Part shown: positions 1 to 8,098 of the stretch, one piece after another
Layout of the letters: every line of letters starts with the position of its first letter
How positions within the stretch are numbered: the first letter of the stretch is position 1
DNA from: an uncultured bacterium
Lineage (GTDB): Bacteria; Verrucomicrobiota; Lentisphaeria; Victivallales; UBA1829
Assembly: GCA_902762495.1 (NCBI GenBank)
Contig: CACWOL010000002.1
Span: 1 to 64,000, forward strand
Direction of reading: 5' to 3'
Length of the DNA: 64,000 bases
Notes under the pieces: model-generated
Told to the model about the DNA's origin: nothing
The model's input: only the letters and a program-made list of their open reading frames with translations
Databases searched by the model: none
Translations under genes and position numbers: made by a program

Positions 1-920
1 TTGAAGCCGGCGATCATGCGCAGCAGCGTCGTTTTTCCGCAGCCGGAGGGCCCCAGCAGCGTAAACAGTTCGCCGTCTTTGATCTCCAGGTTCAACCCTT
101 CGATGACCGTGGTGTCGCCATACTTCTTCAGTGCGTTCTTGATGGATTTGCCGTTGCTGTCCAGCAGCGTAACGGAAATATCCTTCACGCCGTCGGTGCT
201 GCCGCCGAACATGAAGTAGTAATCCAGGTTTTCGCCGTCCTTGAACATGAAGTTCAGCACATTGTCCTTCTCCTCGAACTCGCCGCTGGCGGGATTGTCC
301 AGGAAGACGCCGTAGCCCTTCACCGTCTGGAACATCGGGACGGAGACGAAGCGATAGCCCTGGTGGATCGGGAACTTGCTGCCGCGCTGGGAGAACTTGT
401 CATTCTGCGGCTGGCCGAACCCATAGATCTCCTCGTCGGGATCCACGCGGAACCGCGCCGTAACGGTATCAGTCTTGCCGCTTGGATACTCCACGGGCGC
501 CATTTTGAACGGCTGCGCGGCGTCTTCGGCAAGGAGGCGCGTGCCGTCGGGTTTGGCAAACGAGAGCGCGCCGGTCTTGCGGTCCAGGACCACGTTCAGC
601 GCGGAGGATTTCGCCGTGACCGCGGCATCGGTCTTCTTGACCTCGACCTGGACTTTTTCGGGCTTGAGGATGACCGTGGGCGTGACGAACGGCGTTTTCG
701 TGCTGTTCGCCGGGGTCTTGGTGACGCGGACGATTTCAGGCGTGTAGAAGACGACCGACGTGACGACGCCGTTGTCTTCGGACTGGAATCCGTTCTTTTC
801 CGTGAATTTGCTCATGTTGATCTTCTGAGGTTCAAGCGTTGACTGGGCTTCGTTCGCACAGGACGCCGCCGCGGCAGCGACCGCGAGAGCCGTGCAAACG
901 GGGAGGATGAAGTGTTTCAT
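1..920 (-). CDS. GH31-type lipoprotein N-terminus fused in frame to an ABC transporter ATPase (partial)
   Basis: One uninterrupted frame runs from ATG at 920 to the window edge (306 codons seen). Residues 1-21 are a lipoprotein signal ending in a lipobox (AAASC, Cys21). Residues about 30-245 look like the N-terminal beta-sandwich of a family 31 glycoside hydrolase, including the YGFGQ motif at 166-170 and the LDYYFMFGG segment at 232-240, which in GH31 enzymes leads into the catalytic barrel. Instead of the barrel, the frame continues from about residue 247 into a sugar-type (MalK/UgpC-like) ATPase N-terminus, with Walker [10 protein letters not shown] at 290-298 followed by LLRMIAGF. A lipoprotein signal on a cytoplasmic ATPase makes no topological sense, so this is either a recombination chimera or an assembly join. 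A GGAG Shine-Dalgarno lies just upstream of the ATG. Confidence 0.75.
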   Translation of the reverse strand, partial: MKHFILPVCTALAVAAAAASCANEAQSTLEPQKINMSKFTEKNGFQSEDNGVVTSVVFYTPEIVRVTKTPANSTKTPFVTPTVILKPEKVQVEVKKTDAAVTAKSSALNVVLDRKTGALSFAKPDGTRLLAEDAAQPFKMAPVEYPSGKTDTVTARFRVDPDEEIYGFGQPQNDKFSQRGSKFPIHQGYRFVSVPMFQTVKGYGVFLDNPASGEFEEKDNVLNFMFKDGENLDYYFMFGGSTDGVKDISVTLLDSNGKSIKNALKKYGDTTVIEGLNLEIKDGELFTLLGPSGCGKTTLLRMIAGF

Positions 921-971
921 GCTTTTGCTCCGGACGTTTCGGGGTGGATGAAAAATGAAACGATACGCATT

Positions 972-1000
972 ATTATAGCGCCGGAAATGAAGAATGTCAA
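972..1000 (-). promoter_or_regulatory. sigma-70 promoter for the GH31-like gene
   Basis: On the minus strand the perfect hexamers TTGACA (1000-995) and TATAAT (977-972) are separated by exactly 17 bases. Transcription would begin near 965, about 45 bases before the ATG at 920. A consensus match this good for a sugar-utilisation gene suggests that regulation, if any, acts by repression or after initiation. Confidence 0.85.
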
Positions 1001-1141
1001 CCTTATTCTTCTAAAAAAACGAAGTTTCCAAAAAAGTCCCGCAAAGTCCATAATAGTCCGAGGATGCAGACGATGGACAAAACAGGCCAAAAGAAGATAT
1101 ATCCCCTTCCCGGAAAAGCCCGGATCAAAAACAACAGAGTA

Positions 1142-3739
1142 TTATTCGTTGCCGCCGGTCTTCTCGTGACGGCGGATCGTCTGGACACATTCAACGATGT
1201 CCTGGCCGGTCTCATCATCGGGGAAATAGATCAGGAGATGCTTGGCCCCCTCAATGGCGGGAGTATAACGTTCGGCTGCATAATCAGCCTTGATCTGTTC
1301 CCGGATAGCGTTTGCCCAGAGATCAAGCATCTCCTCCGGGAAACTCGCCTTGAACTGCGGGAATTTGAGCACGGCAACGGCATCCGCATACTGACCGGCC
1401 TCGAACAGACGCTTGCCGTAGATGTACCGCGCCGTCAGATCGTTCACATTCTCCTCCCAGGCGGTCCGGGCGCAGGCAAGCGCATTCTTCATGTCGCCTT
1501 TCTTGAAATAAAGCTCGGAAAGATTGAGATTGACAAGCGCTTTTTCAGGATAGGTATTCTGGATGGAACGATACCGTGCGATCGCCGCATCTGTCCGGCC
1601 GGCATCGGCAAGGCGCGACGCGGCATGGAAGACAAACTGCGGATCGTCCGACGGACTCTTCTCAAACAGGGCAAGCGCCTGATCGTCCTTCCCGTCGGCA
1701 AGCAGGATTTCGGCTTGGATAAACGGCAGGGCGGCACGCTTCAGAGAATCATTCGGCAAAGTCTCTATCCAGGAGGAAAGCGACTTCAGAGAATCGATCA
1801 TCCTGTTTTCGACACAGAACTCAAAATAGAAAGAAAGGAGAACGTCTTCATTTTCGCGTTCCACAAGCGTCCGGAACTCTTTTTCCGCTTCATCCGTGCG
1901 TCCCAGCATATCCAGCGCCAGGACATGAAGGATTGCTATGGAATCATGATTCTGAATACCTTCCAATAAACTATACTCTGTAATATAATCCATTGCACGG
2001 GCGGCTTTTCCTCGCTTCAAATAGTATTCCGCGGCTATCCGCAGCAGGACATGATCGCCCGGATACGTCTTCATCGCGGATAAAAGATCCTCTTCCAACA
2101 AAACATCTTTCTTAAACTGATTCAGCAAAATGATACGTTTCAGAAAGGAAACATCGTCCCCTGGAGTCTGAATCAGCTCCGCAATTTCAGCACAGGCGTT
2201 CAAACGTTCAGGATCGGATGCCAAATCGGAAGAATCAGCCTTCTTCAACAAATATTCCAAAGCGGCAGTTCTGGCCCGCTGCGGAAAATCCAGGAAAGGA
2301 CGGTCCTTCATGATATCGCCAAGCATAAAAAGAATCTCTTTTGGAGAATCGTTAATAAGCGCCAGTTGAAATCTCATAAGCGTGGAGACTTGTGTCTCGA
2401 TCGAGGTCCCGGCTTCCATCATCGCAACCCGCAAACGTGTTTCATCGCCTTCACTGAATGCATACAGCGCGTCAAGATACGATGCTATGATCTTTGACTG
2501 ACGCCCTTTCAAATGACGTACTTTATCGGCAAGGGGGGGGATCAAATCCGGACGACCGCCCAGAAGACAACTCTCGCCATACATAATCGGAATAATGGCA
2601 TTCATTTTCGTCTTGAGAAAATCCTCGCAGACTTTGCGTGAATCCTCGAAGCGGTAATGGGAGAAATAATAACCGGCCAGCATAGGCGCTCCGGCATATT
2701 CGTTTAATTCAACGGATTCCTGAAGCAATTTCTCCATTTGTTCATCCGATTCCCGGTCACTTTGCTTCGAGAGGAATAACAGCAGGGTATTGATCTTCTC
2801 AAATCGAATCTGACTGTCCTTGATATCGGGAAGTGTGGCAATAATGCCCCGGATCTTTTCACGGTTGATTTCAGAAGCATTCAGCAAAAACTCTGCATAG
2901 CGGCCGGATTCGGTGTCGGAAAAGTACTTCGGGCGGCTTTTGATTCTGTCGTTATGGAAAGCTTTTCCGATTGAAACGTGCTCTGTATGCAACGCTGAGA
3001 TCAAATACAGAGCACCCTCTTCCGGCGGCAGTTCAGGGTTCTCCATGACCTTCAAGTTGAGAAGGGAATAAATCGTGCCGAAATTTCTAGCCCGGAATGC
3101 GGCGTTCAGAAAATCATGGAAATAATCCTCGTTCAAAGGATTCAGACGCATCAAACGCTGCCGAAAAAAAGCCTCGTTGGTCCAATCACCGAAATGGTGA
3201 TAGATCTGTGCCATAGCTTTAATGGCATCCTCATTGTTCGGATCATTGTTGATGACCTTAACAAAAAGCTCTCTTGCCGTTTCATAGTCACCAGCCTCAA
3301 ACACGGCAACGGCACGTTTGTAGTTTTTGAACTTGCCGAGGTCCTTGAAAGCATAGAAGAAACTGCTGCCCAGACAAAGCAGGACAACGAACAAGAAACC
3401 GCAAAGGATCAGGATACGCTTCGGCGTCAGGCGTATTCCGCCAACCTTGATATAATGCGTATTCTTTTTCTTCCCGCCCTTTTCCTGATGTTCAAAAAGC
3501 ATGGAAAAACGCGGATCGTTTCGATATTTGTCTTCAAGAGCCTCGCGGGAAAGACGTTCTTTGGTCTGCATGCCTTCTCCGGCTCCGCCCCCCCCGTTGT
3601 TTTCCTCCTCGTTTTGCTCCCCGTCGGGAACTCCCTCCTTCGGAATGGAACGAACAGAGTACCGGGACATCTCCCGGTACTCTTTGTCACCAGACGGATT
3701 CACTCCGTCGTTGTTTGTCCGTTCATTCTCTTCCGTCAT
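1142..3739 (-). CDS. membrane-anchored TPR-repeat protein
   Basis: The 865-residue protein has a charged, Gly/Asn-rich cytoplasmic N-terminus (1-105), a single membrane helix at about 108-130, and then a long series of tetratricopeptide-like helical pairs to the C-terminus (for example AVFEAGDYETARELF, about 145-160). The topology places the TPR superhelix outside the cytoplasmic membrane. Such proteins usually act as scaffolds in envelope or secretion assemblies; nothing here identifies the partner. Its ATG overlaps the stop of the upstream gene by 4 bases (ATGA), so the two are translationally coupled. The neighbour carries a PEP-CTERM-like tail, which may mean a joint envelope role. No enzymatic motif was seen. 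Confidence 0.8.
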   Translation of the reverse strand: MTEENERTNNDGVNPSGDKEYREMSRYSVRSIPKEGVPDGEQNEEENNGGGGAGEGMQTKERLSREALEDKYRNDPRFSMLFEHQEKGGKKKNTHYIKVGGIRLTPKRILILCGFLFVVLLCLGSSFFYAFKDLGKFKNYKRAVAVFEAGDYETARELFVKVINNDPNNEDAIKAMAQIYHHFGDWTNEAFFRQRLMRLNPLNEDYFHDFLNAAFRARNFGTIYSLLNLKVMENPELPPEEGALYLISALHTEHVSIGKAFHNDRIKSRPKYFSDTESGRYAEFLLNASEINREKIRGIIATLPDIKDSQIRFEKINTLLLFLSKQSDRESDEQMEKLLQESVELNEYAGAPMLAGYYFSHYRFEDSRKVCEDFLKTKMNAIIPIMYGESCLLGGRPDLIPPLADKVRHLKGRQSKIIASYLDALYAFSEGDETRLRVAMMEAGTSIETQVSTLMRFQLALINDSPKEILFMLGDIMKDRPFLDFPQRARTAALEYLLKKADSSDLASDPERLNACAEIAELIQTPGDDVSFLKRIILLNQFKKDVLLEEDLLSAMKTYPGDHVLLRIAAEYYLKRGKAARAMDYITEYSLLEGIQNHDSIAILHVLALDMLGRTDEAEKEFRTLVERENEDVLLSFYFEFCVENRMIDSLKSLSSWIETLPNDSLKRAALPFIQAEILLADGKDDQALALFEKSPSDDPQFVFHAASRLADAGRTDAAIARYRSIQNTYPEKALVNLNLSELYFKKGDMKNALACARTAWEENVNDLTARYIYGKRLFEAGQYADAVAVLKFPQFKASFPEEMLDLWANAIREQIKADYAAERYTPAIEGAKHLLIYFPDDETGQDIVECVQTIRRHEKTGGNE

Positions 3740-4371
3740 GCCTGTTCAATCTGAATGGAACGCTGTCTGCGGTTTTTGTAAAGAAGGAAAAGCGAGCCGG
3801 CAGCCAGAGCAATAATCAGCGTCACAGCAGGCGCGGGCAGAGGCTCACCGACAACGATTTCAATCATGCCGTCAAACGGATCTTCCGAAAAATCAAGCTG
3901 ATAGAAACTGTCAGCATTATAGCTGGCATAATAATTTGCTTCGGCCGCCGCCGTAAAATGCTTGACTGTAAGCGATTCGAAATTTTCGCCGTTTTCATTC
4001 GCATATCCGAGCTGGAATGTTTCATCTTTAGAGAAAGAACCAAGCGGAATGACCGAAACCTTCGCGGAAGTTTCTGCCGGGACAGCCTGGACATCAGCAA
4101 TAGCATCCGACAGGGAAACAAATTCACCACTGCTCCGTTTGAAACCAAGTACTTTATTCTCCGGAGCACGCTGGGAAAGAGCAGACACCAAATCGACGTC
4201 TTTAGCAGCAGGAGAAACAGCAAGAAGCTTCAGAGTTTTTGACACATTGGAAGAGAATTTCATTTCATTCCCTTCAGAGATGAGGGAAACCGCCGGAGTC
4301 TGTGCGAACGAGGCAAAACCGAAGATCATCAGCAAACATGCAACGGCAGTCGTAACAAATGTTTTCTTCAT
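3736..4371 (-). CDS. secreted protein with PEP-CTERM-like C-terminal anchor
   Basis: The 211-residue protein begins with a Sec signal peptide (MKKTFVTTAVACLLMIFGF, cleavage probably after FASFA or AQ). It ends with a tripartite tail: a Pro-rich motif (PLPAPA), a hydrophobic helix (about 180-198) and a basic cluster (KNRRQR). This is the architecture of PEP-CTERM exosortase substrates, although the canonical PEP triplet reads PAP here. The mature part (about 22-175) has no recognised domain. An AAGGAG ribosome site sits just upstream of the ATG. It heads a two-gene unit with the TPR protein. An ordinary C-terminal membrane anchor is the alternative reading. Confidence 0.7.
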   Translation of the reverse strand: MKKTFVTTAVACLLMIFGFASFAQTPAVSLISEGNEMKFSSNVSKTLKLLAVSPAAKDVDLVSALSQRAPENKVLGFKRSSGEFVSLSDAIADVQAVPAETSAKVSVIPLGSFSKDETFQLGYANENGENFESLTVKHFTAAAEANYYASYNADSFYQLDFSEDPFDGMIEIVVGEPLPAPAVTLIIALAAGSLFLLYKNRRQRSIQIEQA

Positions 4372-4430
4372 TTTTTTCTCCTTGTTGGTTGCCGGATAGG
4401 CCAGGTCATAACACCCGTATCATCCGGATT

Positions 4431-4446
4431 CAGACAATTATGTCTG
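4431..4446. promoter_or_regulatory. palindrome between the promoter and start of the PEP-CTERM-like gene
   Basis: CAGACAATTATGTCTG is a perfect 6-base inverted repeat around a 4-base centre. The flanks extend the symmetry imperfectly (ATT.C on the left, GGAAT on the right). It lies in the leader of the 3736-4371 gene, downstream of the likely minus-strand promoter, where an operator or RNA hairpin could act. Confidence 0.4.
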
Positions 4447-4484
4447 GAATGATTTATTTGTTTTCAGAAAAATCTCACATATAG

Positions 4485-4512
4485 AAAATAACTCTATTTT
4501 TCTTTTTTTCAA
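4485..4512 (-). promoter_or_regulatory. candidate promoter for the PEP-CTERM/TPR pair
   Basis: The minus strand shows TTGAAA (4512-4507), a 16-base spacer and TATTTT (4490-4485) in a very AT-rich stretch. The match is moderate and the low base complexity here makes chance matches likely. Confidence 0.4.
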
Positions 4513-4533
4513 GTCTTTTATCTAGGAATTAAT

Positions 4534-4582
4534 GAAAAAAAAACAAAAAAAAGATTCTCCGGCATGCATTAGAACGCCTGCC
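4534..4582 (-). terminator. possible terminator after the anti-sigma factor gene
   Basis: Immediately after the stop at 4588, the minus-strand RNA has a weak stem (GTTCT pairing with AGAAT, including one G-U) followed by a long U-rich run (complement of 4534-4552). The stem is poor, so this is tentative. Confidence 0.4.
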
Positions 4583-4587
4583 CAAGT

Positions 4588-5487
4588 TCATTCACAGAAA
4601 AATTCAAATCGCAGGAACACGGGGCCGTCATCTTCGGACGTGGATTCCCCATGCATCAGGAAAAGCTCGAACAGGCCGTCCGTCTTCGTAACGCTCATGT
4701 CGAACATGCCCGCGGATTCCAGGCGGATCGTGGTAAAAAGCGAGTTCCCGCGGCTTTCCGTATCGACCGAGACGCCCGGCACGTCCAGCGCAGTCAGGTC
4801 GCGCCGGATCGACTCCAGCATCCGCATGGCGTCGAGCGCCGGGTCGCCATGAAGGGGGATACGCCTCATCGTGCCGTCGTCCGTACCGAGGGAAAATGGG
4901 ACCGGGATGCGTTCGTCTTCAGGAATACCGCCGAATTCAATGGGGACCAGCGCCGGATCAATGTCGATCGCATATTTCCGTTCGGCAGGCGAATTGGAAA
5001 CGAGCCGCGCCCGGACGAAGTCGCCGACGCCGGGTTCCGCGTCAAGCGCACTCGCAGGACGTGCGGACGGACGCGCCGACTCGACCGAGGCAGTCTGCAA
5101 TTGTCCGGCTCTCGTCCGGTTCACGTGCAGTTGATCCGACAGGAGATACACGAACAGCACGCTCAGGATGAACAGCGCGGCGACACGGAAGATCCATGCT
5201 GTGCGGGAATCGGAGAAGTCACGTTCGCGCGAGGCGGACAACGTGAGTCCTGAGGATTCCGCGCGGACATACGCCGAAATCCGGGCGTTCATCCCGGGAT
5301 CCGGCTCGGTCGCGACGGCGCGCGACAGGACGCCGCGGATCGTTTCATAGTCCGCCAGACGCCGCACGCAGTCCGGGCACGAGCCGAGATGACCACGCAC
5401 GGTTTCGCCCGGCTCAAGTTCGCCGTCGAAGATCGCCGATATCGTTTCCAAGTCCGGGCAACCGGGGGAAGTCGCCTGTTCGTTCAT
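4588..5487 (-). CDS. zinc-finger anti-sigma factor, membrane-anchored
   Basis: The 299-residue protein starts with an anti-sigma zinc-binding domain: H33, C37 and C40 form the HxxxCxxC motif (HLGSCPDC). One membrane helix follows at about 98-117, then a periplasmic domain of about 180 residues with no recognised fold. The gene directly follows an ECF sigma factor in the same direction with a 36-base gap, the usual arrangement of a sigma factor and its inhibitor. By family knowledge it would hold the sigma factor inactive at the membrane until an envelope signal triggers release, by proteolysis or conformational change. The partner is inferred from position. Confidence 0.88.
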   Translation of the reverse strand: MNEQATSPGCPDLETISAIFDGELEPGETVRGHLGSCPDCVRRLADYETIRGVLSRAVATEPDPGMNARISAYVRAESSGLTLSASRERDFSDSRTAWIFRVAALFILSVLFVYLLSDQLHVNRTRAGQLQTASVESARPSARPASALDAEPGVGDFVRARLVSNSPAERKYAIDIDPALVPIEFGGIPEDERIPVPFSLGTDDGTMRRIPLHGDPALDAMRMLESIRRDLTALDVPGVSVDTESRGNSLFTTIRLESAGMFDMSVTKTDGLFELFLMHGESTSEDDGPVFLRFEFFCE

Positions 5488-5523
5488 TTTTTCGCCTCAA
5501 AATGGGGGTTGCGTTTGATGAAG

Positions 5524-6150
5524 CTATTGTGCACCGCCGGCGGACGGGAGAATCCCGGCGGCGGCGAGGTAGTCGCGGAGCATTTCGCGGCCGCGGGACA
5601 ACCTGGACTTCACGGTGCCGACCTTGCAGTCCAGTTTCTCCGCGATCTGCTCGTACGGCATATCGTTCACATGCCGCAGCAGCATGGTCTCGCGGAGGTT
5701 GTCCGGCAGTCTGTTCAATGCTCTCATGATGTTCGTTCCGATTTCGTTTTGTTCCAGGATCAGGTCCGGTTCCATCCGGCGGTCCGGCACGTCCTGTTCG
5801 TTGTCCGCCCCGGAGTCGCCGTCGGAATCGTCGCCCGCGGTCAGGCTTATGTTCAGGCCGTCTCCGCGCCGGTGGTTCCAATGGTACTTGTTCCGGGCCA
5901 GGTTCAGGACGATGCGGTGAAGCCAGGTCTCGAGACTCGATTCCCCGCGGAACGCGTGCAGCGCACGGTAAGCCCGCAGGAAAGTGTCCTGCACGACCTC
6001 CTCGGCGTCCTGGCGGGAGCCGAGCAGCGCGTAGGCCACTTTGTACAGCTTCGCGGAGTACATCCCGATCAGGACGTCGAACGCGGCGGAGTCGCCGTTT
6101 CGGAACGCCTTCAGGAGCGCTTCTTCACGAGTCTTTTGTTCCTGTTCCAT
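5524..6150 (-). CDS. ECF-family RNA polymerase sigma factor (sigma-24/RpoE type)
   Basis: The 208-residue protein carries region 2 at about 27-93 (DAEEVVQDTFLRAYRAL and the ETWLHRIVLNLARN segment) and region 4 at about 140-195 (LPDNLRETMLLRHV, then the VGTVKSRLSRGRE helix-turn-helix). A 45-residue acidic linker joins them, longer than usual for ECF factors. The gene precedes the zinc-finger anti-sigma gene and is probably co-transcribed with it. A sequence resembling an ECF promoter lies just upstream, which suggests autoregulation. The regulon cannot be read from this window. Confidence 0.92.
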   Translation of the reverse strand: MEQEQKTREEALLKAFRNGDSAAFDVLIGMYSAKLYKVAYALLGSRQDAEEVVQDTFLRAYRALHAFRGESSLETWLHRIVLNLARNKYHWNHRRGDGLNISLTAGDDSDGDSGADNEQDVPDRRMEPDLILEQNEIGTNIMRALNRLPDNLRETMLLRHVNDMPYEQIAEKLDCKVGTVKSRLSRGREMLRDYLAAAGILPSAGGAQ

Positions 6151-6168
6151 CGCTGTCCTTATGTTCTA

Positions 6169-6195
6169 CAGACAAACCGTTTGATGTTTTGTTCC
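6169..6195 (-). promoter_or_regulatory. candidate ECF-type autoregulatory promoter
   Basis: On the minus strand GGAAC (6195-6191) and GTCTG (6173-6169) are separated by 17 bases. This resembles the GGAAC-N16/17-GTC pattern of RpoE-like promoters. It lies 19 bases before the sigma factor ATG, so the leader would be very short. Confidence 0.42.
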
Positions 6196-6246
6196 GCGGA
6201 TTCTGCATTCTTTCCGCATTTTTCGACGGGAGATGTCCGCGGGGGC

Positions 6247-6852
6247 TTATCTCCGCTTCAATTCCCGGCGGTACTTGCGGATCTTCTCCAGCACGTCGTC
6301 GCGCATCTTGAACGCGTCCTTCAGGAAGAAGTCGCGGATGTCCTCCGGGAACTTCTCGTATTCGCCGATCAGCTCGTTGAGGTCGGCGAGGAACCGCTTC
6401 GTGAGCGCGATCCGGAACGTAATGAGCTCGCCGTCCTCCAGGCGCAGCACATCCAGCGAACGCGCCATCAGTTTCCCGAGGAGCGTCATCGCCCGCATCA
6501 TGGCGCGCGCGGCGGCCTGGTCCCTCTCCACTGCGAAATACTCGGTCAGGTCGATCGCCATCTTGGATGCCGCCGTGTACACGTCGCTGCCGTCGCGGTG
6601 CCGCGTGAAATCCTCCTCCGGCACATCGTCGTCGTAATCGTCGTCGTAGCCGTCGTCGGGCGCATCGAAATCGTCGTCCCATGTTGATCCGCGCCTGCGG
6701 ATGCGTTTCGAGATGACTTTGTCCTCGTCCGGGAGGTCGATGTAGCGCGGGAGTTCGGCCAGGTAGTCATGCACCCGGTCATCGTCCTTGCGGATCTCCT
6801 TCTCCCATTCGAATTCGTCGCGGTAGTCGCCGTCGCGGAAAGGGTCGGTCAT
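6247..6852 (-). CDS. hypothetical acidic protein in the nadD-rsfS operon
   Basis: The 201-residue reading starts at ATG 6852 (MTDPFRDGDYRDEF), which overlaps the rsfS stop by 4 bases. Longer in-frame extensions upstream run through rsfS in another frame and are not credible. Residues about 55-80 form a very Asp-rich stretch, followed by a helical C-terminal half (about 90-201) with amphipathic segments and a basic end (KYRRELKRR). No known family is recognised. The operon position next to a ribosome silencing factor suggests, without proof, a role related to translation or metabolism. Confidence 0.75.
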   Translation of the reverse strand: MTDPFRDGDYRDEFEWEKEIRKDDDRVHDYLAELPRYIDLPDEDKVISKRIRRRGSTWDDDFDAPDDGYDDDYDDDVPEEDFTRHRDGSDVYTAASKMAIDLTEYFAVERDQAAARAMMRAMTLLGKLMARSLDVLRLEDGELITFRIALTKRFLADLNELIGEYEKFPEDIRDFFLKDAFKMRDDVLEKIRKYRRELKRR

Positions 6853-7319
6853 TCGTCCGCTCCGGATTTGATGCCCTTTTCGGCCTGTTTCCGGCGGGCG
6901 GCGGCAAGCTTTTCGTGTTCCGCGTCCAGCTTCGCCATGGCGTCGCAGCTCGGCACGTCGCCCCAGAGCTGTTCCAGCTGGTAGCGGTCGCGCGTGTCGT
7001 TCGTCATGATGTGGATCAGCAGGAATCCGTAGTCCACGATGATCCACTGGCTCTGCGGGGTGCCGTCGACCGTGATCGGGTGGATGCCGAACTCCTCGCG
7101 CACAACGCGCTGGATGCGTTCCGCGATGGCGCCGATGTGCGGTTCGGAGAGGCCGGTGCAGATCAGGTAATAGTCGCCGATCGCGCCGTCCTGCTTGGTC
7201 ATATCGAGCCGGAGAATGTGTTCGGCCTTGTGATCGTAGGCTTCCTTTTCGCAGAGCTCGATCACGTCCGTCACTTTGAAGTTCATTTTCGGTTTTTTGG
7301 TTCCCTGTTCGTCGTTCAT
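6849..7319 (-). CDS. rsfS: ribosomal silencing factor RsfS
   Basis: The 156-residue protein matches the RsfS/Iojap family, which binds ribosomal protein L14 and blocks joining of the subunits when nutrients are scarce. Visible signatures are IGDYYLICTGLSEPHIGAIA, then DGTPQSQWIIVDYGFLLIHI, then YQLEQLWGD near the C-terminus, all in family order. The start at 7319 (MNDEQGTKK) is chosen because it overlaps the nadD stop by 4 bases and gives the usual family length. A Lys/Ala-rich tail of about 30 residues (KLAAARRKQAEKG) extends beyond the core. The nadD-rsfS order is common in bacteria. Confidence 0.95.
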   Translation of the reverse strand: MNDEQGTKKPKMNFKVTDVIELCEKEAYDHKAEHILRLDMTKQDGAIGDYYLICTGLSEPHIGAIAERIQRVVREEFGIHPITVDGTPQSQWIIVDYGFLLIHIMTNDTRDRYQLEQLWGDVPSCDAMAKLDAEHEKLAAARRKQAEKGIKSGADE

Positions 7320-7963
7320 GTTGTGGTATCTCCGTTTTTCTGAGGATAAAGTTTGTGTTCTTCGATGTAGTTCAGCACGAGTTCCGGCAGCAGGTCCCGG
7401 CACGCGTCCGCGCCCTGTTCGGAAAGGCGCTGCCGTACAGCGGTCGAACTCGGGTCGAATTCCGGCGCACCGGTCAGGACGCTGTCGCAAAGCTTCGCAA
7501 AAAGCTCCGGCGGCCAGACCGACTTCAGCAGATCGAGGTCCGCTTCGTCGCCCGGCCTCGGATACGACAGAAACCGGTTCTCGCGCACGAGACGTTCCGC
7601 CTCGTACCACTGATGCAGATGGTTCAGCGAATCCGACCCGATCACCCACACGAAATGCTCCGCCGGATACCGTTTCTTCAGGATATCCAGCGTGTCGACC
7701 GTGTAGGACGGACCGGACCGTTCCGCCTCAAGCTCGCTCACGCTCATCCCCGGGTGTCCCGCGATTGCCGCGCGGAGCATCGCCGCACGGTCCGCAAAAG
7801 GCGCAGGCGCAAGTCCGGGCTTGTGGGGAGGATGAGGGGCGGGCAGAAAGACGATGCGGCTCACGCGGCCGGTTTTCAGCAGATAATCCGCAAGTCCGAT
7901 GTGCCCGATATGAACGGGATCGAACGTGCCGCCGAAGACGGCTGTCAGGTTTTTTTCACTCAT
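7316..7963 (-). CDS. nadD: nicotinate-nucleotide adenylyltransferase
   Basis: The 215-residue enzyme transfers AMP from ATP to nicotinate mononucleotide to give deamido-NAD, the penultimate step of NAD synthesis. The nucleotidyltransferase signature GGTFDPVHIGH is at 11-21, and the ISSTxxR-type motif appears as DPSSTAVRQR near 180. It is the first gene of the nadD-rsfS-hypothetical unit, joined by ATGA overlaps. The final step enzyme, NAD synthetase, is encoded about 10 kb away in this window. Confidence 0.95.
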   Translation of the reverse strand: MSEKNLTAVFGGTFDPVHIGHIGLADYLLKTGRVSRIVFLPAPHPPHKPGLAPAPFADRAAMLRAAIAGHPGMSVSELEAERSGPSYTVDTLDILKKRYPAEHFVWVIGSDSLNHLHQWYEAERLVRENRFLSYPRPGDEADLDLLKSVWPPELFAKLCDSVLTGAPEFDPSSTAVRQRLSEQGADACRDLLPELVLNYIEEHKLYPQKNGDTTT

Positions 7964-8052
7964 TCGGGTCTTTTTCGGGGTTCTTTTTGCGGAAATCTTT
8001 CATGCGCGCTTGCATTCGGGCAAACCCGCGCGTATTTTAAATGCACCCTTTA

Positions 8053-8080
8053 AACATAGCAGAATCTGTTAAAAAGACAA
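8053..8080 (-). promoter_or_regulatory. promoter for the nadD operon
   Basis: The minus strand shows TTGTCT (8080-8075), a 16-base spacer and TATGTT (8058-8053), about 90 bases upstream of the nadD start, in the divergent gap shared with cca. Confidence 0.55.
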
Positions 8081-8098
8081 GCCGCAATCCGTTTTTTC

